A stretch of 42,297 nt of DNA. It comes from an uncultured Pseudomonadota bacterium. GTDB taxonomy: Bacteria; Pseudomonadota; Gammaproteobacteria; Burkholderiales; Methylophilaceae. The stretch is from NCBI GenBank assembly GCA_903882525.1, contig CAIRXI010000116.1:1-42297 (forward strand), written 5' to 3'. This document shows positions 36,401 to 42,297 of the stretch, piece by piece (within the stretch, counting starts at the first letter, position 1; the number at the start of each line of letters is the position of its first letter). The notes under the pieces are model-generated. The model saw only the letters and a program-made list of their open reading frames with translations, was not told the DNA's origin and made no database searches. Position numbers and translations under genes: made by a program.

Positions 36401-36907
36401 CAGCTATTGGCAGGAATTGTTTCTGGAGTGCGTAACCGGATGACTGCACGTGGAAAAATGGCCATCGTCGGGCTTGATGACGGTACTACGCGTATAGAAG
36501 TGGTGGTAGGTAACGACTTACTCAATCAGTCGCAGCATTTACTAAAAGACGACCAGTTAATTATTGTTGAAGGACGCGTGAGCAATGATGAGTTTTCGGG
36601 TGGCATCCGCGTCAATGCTAGAAAATTACATGATTTATCTAGCATTCGTAATAGCCGTGCTAGTTTTTTAAAAGTGTCATGCAATGGCCAGGCCGATGCA
36701 GTTAAATTAAAAGAATTATTAAAGCCTTATTGTAAAAGCGCATCAGATGAAACGCGAGGATGTGCTGTGAAAGTGGAATACCATAATGCCAGTAGCAAAG
36801 TTGAATTGATGCTAGGTAATAATTGGCGTGTAGATTTGCATGAAGATCTGATTGCCGGCTTAAGCGCATGGTTAAGTCGTGAAAACGTAAAAATCCTATA
36901 TAATTAA
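33416..36907 (+). CDS. dnaE: DNA polymerase III alpha subunit
   Basis: This protein of 1163 residues is the replicative polymerase of the DnaE1 type. The PHP domain opens FVHLRCHSEYSIVDGI. The palm has GPGRGSGAGSVVAY and the catalytic PDFDIDF at 412-418, with two essential aspartates. The fingers include KFAGYGFNKSHAAAYAM, and an OB domain lies near residues 1000-1075. It synthesises DNA in the replisome. It is followed by accA after 30 bases, an arrangement seen in many proteobacteria. The 263 bases before it hold no gene. The start ATG at 33416 gives an N terminus matching family proteins. Confidence 0.97.
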   Translation: MSATTPSALKSPHFVHLRCHSEYSIVDGIVRIDDYVKHAVDDQMPALALTDLSNLFGAIKFYKAARSKGVKPIIGCDIWLENTSNRDQPSRALLLCQSHAGYLLLCQLISRAYLSNQYRGRAEFKREWFSECGTEGLLMLSGALAGDVGQACGQENLDLALKLAADWQALFPGRFYIEVQRVGSTNGNEEGYIQQARQIASQLKLPIVATHPIQFTTPDDFRAHEARTCISEGYVLADTRRPKYFTTEQYFKTQAEITHLFDDMPEALANSVEIAKRCNLALTLGKNYLPNFPTPNNESLNEYLVDAARIGLVQRLAVLYPDASVRANKQQSYHDRLDFETKVINQMGFAGYFLIVADFINWAKHNGVPVGPGRGSGAGSVVAYSLGITDLDPLEYNLLFERFLNPDRVSMPDFDIDFCQEGRDRVIDYVKQKYGLDAVSQIATFGTMAAKAVIRDVGRVLDLPFHFVDGISKLIPMELGITLTDALVKEPQLAERRENEEELRELLELALRLEGLVRNVGMHAGGVLISPGKISDFSPIYCQPDGASLVSQYDKDDVEAVGLVKFDFLGLRTLTILELALVNANKQRADSDLPPLSFATLPLNDKATFQLLKTANTTAVFQLESRGMKDMLKQALPDCFEDIIALVALYRPGPMDLIPDYCRRKHGKQRVEYPHPLTEAILKETYGIAVYQEQVMQIAQVVAGYSLGGADLLRRAMGKKKQEEMDDQRKTFTEGAVKNNMTERQATELFDLLEKFAGYGFNKSHAAAYAMVAYQTAYLKAHYPAAFLASTMSADMNNTDSVRIFYEDCAPNQIEVLPPDVNQSEFKFKPVNKSQILYGLGAVKGTGAAAIEVILQARAKDGPFKDLFDFCNRLDLRKVNRRVVESLIRAGAFDQVSQDQTPPNRNALLAGVAMAMAAAEQNNANSNQDSLFGEAVDNAVNVLPSVPAWTEQQRLQEEKAALGFFFSGHPYWAYQKDLSQFVSTTLANLAPKEQPQLLAGIVSGVRNRMTARGKMAIVGLDDGTTRIEVVVGNDLLNQSQHLLKDDQLIIVEGRVSNDEFSGGIRVNARKLHDLSSIRNSRASFLKVSCNGQADAVKLKELLKPYCKSASDETRGCAVKVEYHNASSKVELMLGNNWRVDLHEDLIAGLSAWLSRENVKILYN

Positions 36908-36937
36908 ACAAAGATTCTTGAGATTAAGCCCAAACGC

Positions 36938-37927
36938 ATGAAAATAACTTATTTAGATTTTGAACAACCGATTGCTGAACTTGAAGCCAAAATTGAAGGC
37001 TTACAGTCAGCCCATGATGATCATGATAATTTAGACATTTCTAAAGAGTTGTCAGCTTTAGAAAAGAAAAATCAAAAATTATCTGAAGACATTTACGGCA
37101 GTTTGTCCGCATGGCAAATTTCGCAATTAGCGCGCCATCCCCAACGTCCTTACACCTTGGATTATATCCAAGGTATTTTTACTGACTTTGAAGAATTACA
37201 TGGGGATCGTGCGTATGCGGACGATCCAGCTATTGTTGGTGGTTTAGCTCGATTTGAAGGGCAGCCGGTCATGGTTATCGGCCATCAAAAAGGGCGTGAT
37301 GTTAAAGAGCGTCAATACCGTAATTTTGGTATGCCACGTCCGGAAGGCTATCGTAAAGCGCTACGCTTATATCGCATGGCAGAAAAATTCAACATTCCTG
37401 TGATTACCCTCATTGATACTCCAGGTGCTTACCCAGGTATTGGTGCTGAAGAACGTGGTCAATCTGAAGCCATTGCACGTAATTTGTATGTGATGGCCGA
37501 ATTAAAAACGCCTATTATCGGTGTGATTATCGGTGAAGGTGGCTCCGGTGGAGCATTGGCACTTGGTGTAGTTGATCAATTGTTAATTCTGCAATACGGT
37601 ACCTACGCGGTGATTTCCCCTGAAGGTTGTGCATCTATCTTATACAAAAGTGCTGATCAAGCGCCGGTAGCGGCTGAGTCGTTAGCGATTACCGCTGATC
37701 GCCTTAAATCCATGGGTTTGGTTGATCGTATTGTGCCTGAGCCATTAGGCGGCTGTCATCGTGCACCAGAAGTGGTGATGGAAACCTTACGCGGTGCGTT
37801 AAAAGATGAGCTAGCTAAACTAAAAAATAAATCCATTAAATCTTTATTAGTGACTCGTTATGAGCGTTTAATGAGCTACGGTAAATTTAAAGAAGTGGCT
37901 GATAAGAACCCATCAGTCAAAATTTAA
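36938..37927 (+). CDS. accA: Acetyl-CoA carboxylase carboxyltransferase alpha subunit
   Basis: This protein of 329 residues has the AccA N terminus ([18 protein letters not shown]), [38 protein letters not shown] and the oxyanion-forming [12 protein letters not shown]. It joins AccD to transfer carboxyl from biotin to acetyl-CoA, the first step of fatty-acid synthesis in the cytoplasm. It lies 30 bases after dnaE and 1 base before tilS, probably in one transcript. Nothing is missing. Confidence 0.97.
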   Translation: MKITYLDFEQPIAELEAKIEGLQSAHDDHDNLDISKELSALEKKNQKLSEDIYGSLSAWQISQLARHPQRPYTLDYIQGIFTDFEELHGDRAYADDPAIVGGLARFEGQPVMVIGHQKGRDVKERQYRNFGMPRPEGYRKALRLYRMAEKFNIPVITLIDTPGAYPGIGAEERGQSEAIARNLYVMAELKTPIIGVIIGEGGSGGALALGVVDQLLILQYGTYAVISPEGCASILYKSADQAPVAAESLAITADRLKSMGLVDRIVPEPLGGCHRAPEVVMETLRGALKDELAKLKNKSIKSLLVTRYERLMSYGKFKEVADKNPSVKI

Positions 37928-37928
37928 G

Positions 37929-39305
37929 GTGTCAAAAAGTAAAGCTTCCGCAATTCGCTCTAAATCTCATGCGCTAACCCTTAGCGCAATCCAACTTCAG
38001 TTAAATCAATTTCTCGCGACGCATCTTAAGTCAGGCCAGCATTTACTGCTGGCCTTAAGTGGCGGGCTAGATTCTTGCGTGCTCTTACATCTATTGGCTA
38101 ATGCTAAGTCCAGCTTAGGCGTTGAGTTGTCAGCAATGCATGTGCACCATGGTTTAAGCCCTAATGCAGATGCATGGGCTAGTTTTTGTGAGCAGCAATG
38201 TCAGCATCTGCAAGTACCCTTTCAGGTGGCGCATGTGCAGGTTGAGAAAAATCCAAATTGTGGCGTAGAAGCCGCTGCAAGGCATTTACGTTATGAGGCA
38301 CTTTTTAATGCCCTTGTAGCGGACGCCTCACCAGATTTTATTGTGACCGCGCATCATGAAGATGACCAAGCCGAAACGCTAATATTGCAGTTGATGCGTG
38401 GTGCTGGCGTTAAAGGGTTGGCGAGTATGGCTGCAATTGATCCTGTGCGCCGTTTACTGCGACCTCTATTGGGAATTACACGTCAACAACTACATGACTA
38501 TGCAAAGTTACACGCCATTGCTTGGTGTGATGATGAGAGTAACGTGAATACGCACTATGAACGCAATTTTGTGCGCCATACGTTGATGCCAATCTTGGCA
38601 GGACGGTCACCAGCAATTTCATCCGTACTTGCAAGAACTGCATCGCATATGGCAGAAGCCAATACGTTGCTTGATGATTTAGCCAACATCGATGCTCAAA
38701 CACTGGTGCGTGAAAATAGCGTGTGCGTATCTGGGTTAAGCATGCTAAGTCAGGCGCGAGCAAAAAATGTATTGCGCTTCTGGTTGGCGCGCAATCATTT
38801 GGCCATGCCACATACAGAACAATTGGCAGAAATTCTACATCAGTTACTGAATGCCAAGGTGGATGCCAATATCAATATTCCCCTACAACATTTAAGTTTA
38901 AAGCGCTTTCAACAACGCGTTTATCTATGTCGTGAGCAAGTGGCGCATGATTTTGATTTGGTATGGAATGGTGAGCAGTATTTAGACTTACCCAATGGTG
39001 GACAACTTATATTTAAGCAGGTAGTAGGCACTGGGTTGGCGTTAAAGTTTGGTATGACCAAATTGAGAATTACCAACCGAGATGGCGGAGAGCGCTTTAA
39101 GCCGAATGAGCTAAGACCTACGCGAACCTTGAAGCATCTATTGCAGGAAGCGAATATTCCGCCATGGCAACGGACTAATTTGCCACTCATCTATTGGCAC
39201 GACACCTTGGCTTGTGTGCCTAGCATTGGTATTGCACATGAGTTACAAGCCCACGGTGAAGAGGTTGGCTTAACGATTAGCTGGCAGGATGCACGTGTCG
39301 ACTAA
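37929..39305 (+). CDS. tilS: tRNA(Ile)-lysidine synthase
   Basis: This protein of 458 residues has the PP-loop LALSGGLDSCVLLHLL (SGGLDS at 44-49), AMHVHHGLSPNAD, TAHHEDDQAETLILQLMRG and the NFVRHTLMPIL region. C-terminal TilS domains include RDGGERFKPN. It converts C34 of tRNA-Ile(CAU) to lysidine, which is needed to read AUA codons. It starts at GTG 37929 almost directly after the accA stop. The downstream gap of 52 bases to tesA shows no terminator. Confidence 0.95.
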   Translation: MSKSKASAIRSKSHALTLSAIQLQLNQFLATHLKSGQHLLLALSGGLDSCVLLHLLANAKSSLGVELSAMHVHHGLSPNADAWASFCEQQCQHLQVPFQVAHVQVEKNPNCGVEAAARHLRYEALFNALVADASPDFIVTAHHEDDQAETLILQLMRGAGVKGLASMAAIDPVRRLLRPLLGITRQQLHDYAKLHAIAWCDDESNVNTHYERNFVRHTLMPILAGRSPAISSVLARTASHMAEANTLLDDLANIDAQTLVRENSVCVSGLSMLSQARAKNVLRFWLARNHLAMPHTEQLAEILHQLLNAKVDANINIPLQHLSLKRFQQRVYLCREQVAHDFDLVWNGEQYLDLPNGGQLIFKQVVGTGLALKFGMTKLRITNRDGGERFKPNELRPTRTLKHLLQEANIPPWQRTNLPLIYWHDTLACVPSIGIAHELQAHGEEVGLTISWQDARVD

Positions 39306-39357
39306 CGCTTTGTTCTTTAGGGAAGCACAATCCAAAAGGTTGCCTCTACTAAGAATC

Positions 39358-40011
39358 TCACTTTTTAAGTATTAGTTTTAACTGCGGCCATATATTTTCT
39401 AAAATGATAGGCTGCCCCTGCACGTTGGGGTGTAAGCCATCATCCTGAATTAACTCTAGTCGGTTTTCCATGCCCTGCAACATAAAAGGTACGCGCGGAA
39501 CTTTAAATTCATGGCTTAACTGTTGGTATTTTTGCGTGAATGACTGCGAATACTTGGGGCCGTAATTGGGAGGTATTCTCATGCCGATAATGAGTACTTT
39601 TGCGCCAGATTTTTTACTTTGTTCTATTATCTGCGCTAAGTTAGCCTTCATCTCGGTTAGTGGCAGACCACGCAGGCCATCATTAGCGCCTAGTTCTAAA
39701 ATAACGATGTTGGGTTGATGCTCATTGAGTGTTGCACTAAGCCGACTAAGCCCACCGCTAGTGGTTTCGCCACTAACGCTTGCGTTGATGACTTTGTATG
39801 GGTAGTGTTGATCTTCCAGTCTTTGTTGTAGTAGGCTTACCCATCCTAGCTGTTGTGGTATCCCATAGGCTGCAGATAGACTGTCGCCATAAATCAAAAT
39901 GCTATTACTTGCCGCGTAAACAGGTGCCGTTAAAAAAATAAGGCAACTTAATCCCAGTAAGAGTGGACTCAGTAATAGGACTCTCATTATTGAACGTAAT
40001 CGGAAAAACAT
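39358..40011 (-). CDS. tesA: Periplasmic GDSL acyl-CoA thioesterase I / lysophospholipase
   Basis: This protein of 217 residues has a signal peptide ending TAPVYA, so it should act in the periplasm. The catalytic serine is in LIYGDSLSAAYGI. LGANDGLRGLP is the third SGNH block, and the Asp-His pair lies in DGLHPNVQGQ. TesA enzymes hydrolyse acyl-CoAs, lysophospholipids and other esters. It is divergent from an ABC transporter gene, the same arrangement as tesA-ybbA in Escherichia coli. The ATG at 40011 lies 2 bases from the other gene's start. An alternative ATG at 39987 would give a cleaner signal peptide. Confidence 0.93.
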   Translation of the reverse strand: MFFRLRSIMRVLLLSPLLLGLSCLIFLTAPVYAASNSILIYGDSLSAAYGIPQQLGWVSLLQQRLEDQHYPYKVINASVSGETTSGGLSRLSATLNEHQPNIVILELGANDGLRGLPLTEMKANLAQIIEQSKKSGAKVLIIGMRIPPNYGPKYSQSFTQKYQQLSHEFKVPRVPFMLQGMENRLELIQDDGLHPNVQGQPIILENIWPQLKLILKK

Positions 40012-40013
40012 AG

Positions 40014-40694
40014 ATGCAACGCACTCCCATTATTCAGGCACAAAATTTATACTACGAAATTGCTAATCATGATAACTATATTCGCATACTACAAGGTTTA
40101 AATCTAACCATTCACACAGGTGAGCAGGTCGCGATTATAGGGAGCTCAGGTTCTGGTAAATCTACCTTACTAAGCTTGTTGGCGGGTCTTGATGTACCTA
40201 CGAGTGGTCAGGTTTTGGTCGAGATGCAAGCATTTAGTAGCTTAGATGAAGATGGGCGTGCGTTTGTGCGCGCACGTTACATGAGTTTTGTGTTTCAGTC
40301 ATTCCAGTTATTACCGTCACTCACTGCGCTTGAAAATGTCATGCTTCCGCTACAGTTGACGCAACATGCCGATGCTCAGGCGTTAAGTCTCGAAGCCTTA
40401 GACCAGGTAGGTTTAAGTCAGCGCGTACAGCATTACCCAAAGCAGTTATCTGGCGGCGAACAGCAAAGAGTAGCTATTGCACGTGCTTTTGCCACCAAGC
40501 CGCGCATCTTATTTGCTGATGAGCCTACTGGCAATTTAGATAATGCAACCGGAAAAGTTATTATTGAATTGCTCTTTAAGATGAACGCGGAGGCTAACAC
40601 TACCTTGGTGTTGGTGACTCATGACATGGAGTTAGCCAGTCGCTGTAAGCGCCAATTACAGTTGGATAATGGTGTACTGACAGATTTAGTATGA
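40014..40694 (+). CDS. ABC transporter ATP-binding protein, YbbA/LolD type
   Basis: This ATPase of 226 residues has Walker A IGSSGSGKST, the signature LSGGEQQRVAIARA, Walker B ILFADEPTGNLD and the switch histidine in LVLVTHD. These are of the MacB/LolD class that pairs with FtsX-type permeases. The permease begins inside its last codons (ATGA overlap). The divergent tesA and the permease behind it match the ybbA-ybbP locus of enterics, whose substrate is not firmly known. Lipoprotein sorting by Lol is less likely because lolC/E-type neighbours are absent. Confidence 0.93.
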   Translation: MQRTPIIQAQNLYYEIANHDNYIRILQGLNLTIHTGEQVAIIGSSGSGKSTLLSLLAGLDVPTSGQVLVEMQAFSSLDEDGRAFVRARYMSFVFQSFQLLPSLTALENVMLPLQLTQHADAQALSLEALDQVGLSQRVQHYPKQLSGGEQQRVAIARAFATKPRILFADEPTGNLDNATGKVIIELLFKMNAEANTTLVLVTHDMELASRCKRQLQLDNGVLTDLV

Positions 40695-42297
40695 ATGCCA
40701 TTTTAAAATTAGCTTACTTGCAAACTTGCAGCTTGTGGCGCGCAGGGGCGCTAAGGGTGTTGGTATTTTCCTTGGTGTTGGCGGTCGCAGCGATTACGGC
40801 AGTGAGCTTCTTTACACAGCGCATTGATAAAGCGCTCAATCAGCAAGGGAGCTTGTTACTTGGGGCTGATCTCGTCCTGTCGGCAAACCATACGCTACCA
40901 GAAAATTTTGAGCAACGTGCCACCACGTTAGGATTAGCTTCGTTACGAAGCTATGAGTTTCCAAGCATGGTGGTGTTTGGAAATTCAAGTCAACTTGTAG
41001 AAGTGAAGGCGGTAGGGCAGGGTTTTCCATTGCGAGGTGATCTAACCATAGGTGCAACCACGGATGATGAAGGTCAAGTGGTTAAGGCTATTCCTAAGCT
41101 AGGTCAGGTGTGGGTGGAGCCACGACTTGCCCACTTACTCAACTTGCAAGTCGGTAGTGAAGTTGAAGTCGGAGAGCGTAAATTTAGCGTAAGTGCTATT
41201 TTGCTGCATGAGCCATCACGTGGGGGCGATATGTTTAGCTTTGCGCCACGATTAATGATGAACGCAGCCGATTTAGCCTCAACCAAACTGTTGCAATATG
41301 GGAGTCGCGCCAAATTTCAGTTATTACTAGCGGGGACACCAGGCAAGATTAACCAATATATTAGCCTCACTCAGCCTGAGTTAGGGCGTGGTGAAAAAAT
41401 CCAAGATCTTCGTAATGCAAGACCTGAGATTAAATTGGCCTTAGAGAAAGCCCAGCAGTTCTTAGGGTTATCGGCTATGGTGAGCGTGATTCTAGCCATG
41501 GTGGCCATGCTACTTTCCAGCATGCCTTATATTAAGCAAAGCTTAGATAGTTTTGCACTGATGCGTTGCTTTGGCGCATCTCGGAACACTGTGATGCAAT
41601 TGTTAGCAATACAGACATTGTTGATCGCTTTTTTCAGTGCTTTGGTCGGTATAGTACTGGGGTTTATGGCGCAGCTCGGTTTAGCACAATTAGCTGGAAG
41701 TCTGTTTGTAGAAGCTCTGCCACCAGCAGGCCTGATGCCAATGTTTGTCGGCATGGTTGCAAGTATCGCCATGATGTTTGCGGTGGTGTTGCCGCATGCT
41801 TGGCAAATGCGTCATTTAAGCGCCATGAATATTCTGCGCCGCGAAACGCTGGTGCAACCTTTAAGCGCTCAACTCAAGTTCTTGCCCGCGGCTTTGACGA
41901 TGAGCGTCATGGTATTTTGGCAGGCGCAGGATTTTAAAATTGCATTGGCGACGATCGGTGCCATCTTATTATTGTGCTTGCTAGTCATTGCATGTGCCTA
42001 CGGATTTGTTTGGCTAACGGCACGTCTATTCACTTTATCGCCACAAAACTCTACAGTCAATGCCGTTCAGTTAGGCGTGCTAGGCTTAAAGCGTAGGTTC
42101 TCGATTTCTACGATACAAATGATTGGGTTCAGTATGGGCTTGATGGTGCTCGTCTTGTTAGCCTTAATTCGGGGAGACCTCATACATAATTGGCAGGCCT
42201 CGCTTCCTGTTGATGCGCCCAATCGTTTTGTCATTAATATTCAACCGGCGCAAATTGACGGGGTGCATCAATTTTTTGCACAGCAACACATTAAAAA
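40691..42297 (+). CDS. FtsX-type ABC permease, YbbP-like (3' end outside window)
   Basis: This frame begins at ATG 40691, overlapping the ATPase stop, and stays open to the last base, giving 535 codons without a stop. The start (MNAILKLAYLQTCSLWRAGA) is followed by a first membrane helix, FSLVLAVAAITAVSFF. A large periplasmic loop precedes an FtsX domain with LMRCFGASRNTVMQLLAIQ and several helices (LLIAFFSALVGIVLGFMA). A second FtsX copy seems to begin near residue 415. Two copies with nine or ten helices match YbbP, about 800 residues in enterics. The likely role is ATP-driven movement of a lipid or lipid-linked molecule; the substrate is unknown. Confidence 0.88.
   Translation, partial: MNAILKLAYLQTCSLWRAGALRVLVFSLVLAVAAITAVSFFTQRIDKALNQQGSLLLGADLVLSANHTLPENFEQRATTLGLASLRSYEFPSMVVFGNSSQLVEVKAVGQGFPLRGDLTIGATTDDEGQVVKAIPKLGQVWVEPRLAHLLNLQVGSEVEVGERKFSVSAILLHEPSRGGDMFSFAPRLMMNAADLASTKLLQYGSRAKFQLLLAGTPGKINQYISLTQPELGRGEKIQDLRNARPEIKLALEKAQQFLGLSAMVSVILAMVAMLLSSMPYIKQSLDSFALMRCFGASRNTVMQLLAIQTLLIAFFSALVGIVLGFMAQLGLAQLAGSLFVEALPPAGLMPMFVGMVASIAMMFAVVLPHAWQMRHLSAMNILRRETLVQPLSAQLKFLPAALTMSVMVFWQAQDFKIALATIGAILLLCLLVIACAYGFVWLTARLFTLSPQNSTVNAVQLGVLGLKRRFSISTIQMIGFSMGLMVLVLLALIRGDLIHNWQASLPVDAPNRFVINIQPAQIDGVHQFFAQQHIK

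Noticed and set aside
41566-41937. 123-codon frame within the ABC permease
   Set aside because: The permease frame is continuous here and encodes a clear FtsX domain; the other frame is low-complexity shadow sequence.
1-42297. Mobile elements or defence systems
   Set aside because: No transposase, integrase, CRISPR-like spacing, restriction or toxin-antitoxin gene was recognised; the MazG-like protein is a pyrophosphohydrolase, not a toxin partner.

Overview
The window comes from an AT-leaning methylotrophic proteobacterium, most likely a betaproteobacterium of the Methylophilaceae (Methylotenera/Methylophilus type). It carries the tetrahydromethanopterin (H4MPT)-linked formaldehyde oxidation genes and coenzyme-biosynthesis genes beside the ribulose monophosphate (RuMP) genes hps and phi and a transaldolase. 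Housekeeping order at the right end (dnaE-accA-tilS) fits a beta/gammaproteobacterium. The species call is inference. No insertion sequence, prophage, CRISPR array or integrase was seen.

Layout. 1-4094: the end of recQ converges on ppsA-ppsR (PEP synthase and its regulator). 4434-10283: a tight plus-strand operon, beta-RFAP synthase / mtdB / OrfY ATP-grasp / mch / Orf5 ATP-grasp / Orf7 CitG-like. It combines two H4MPT C1-transfer enzymes with builders of H4MPT and methylofuran. 10461-12892: tal, hps and phi, each followed by its own hairpin terminator. 13042-17917: a second coenzyme island, with a HisA-like barrel on the minus strand diverging from Orf17-like ATP-grasp / MfnF-like / pabB / amino-acid kinase. 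17938-26225: a minus-strand run with a small unknown protein, a tripartite heavy-metal RND efflux system, GtrA/GtrB and rlmF. 26542-26626: tRNA-Leu(UAG). 27078-32570: a CobW-type GTPase, then an RNA-centred operon (RNase II-like, spermidine-synthase-like, RlmL-like, MazG-like). 32646-42297: tpx, dnaE, accA, tilS, tesA, and an ABC ATPase/permease pair cut by the window end.

How it fits together. Formaldehyde is either condensed with ribulose 5-phosphate (hps, phi, tal) for assimilation or oxidised on H4MPT (mtdB, mch). The flanking genes supply the cofactors: pabB makes the aminobenzoate precursor, beta-RFAP synthase joins it to PRPP, and the ATP-grasp, MfnF-like and kinase genes build methylofuran. 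The least understood members are the CitG-like Orf7, the HisA-like barrel and the 82-residue protein beside the efflux operon. The best candidate for an undescribed function is Orf7: its family forms alpha-ribosidic bonds, and H4MPT contains such a bond.
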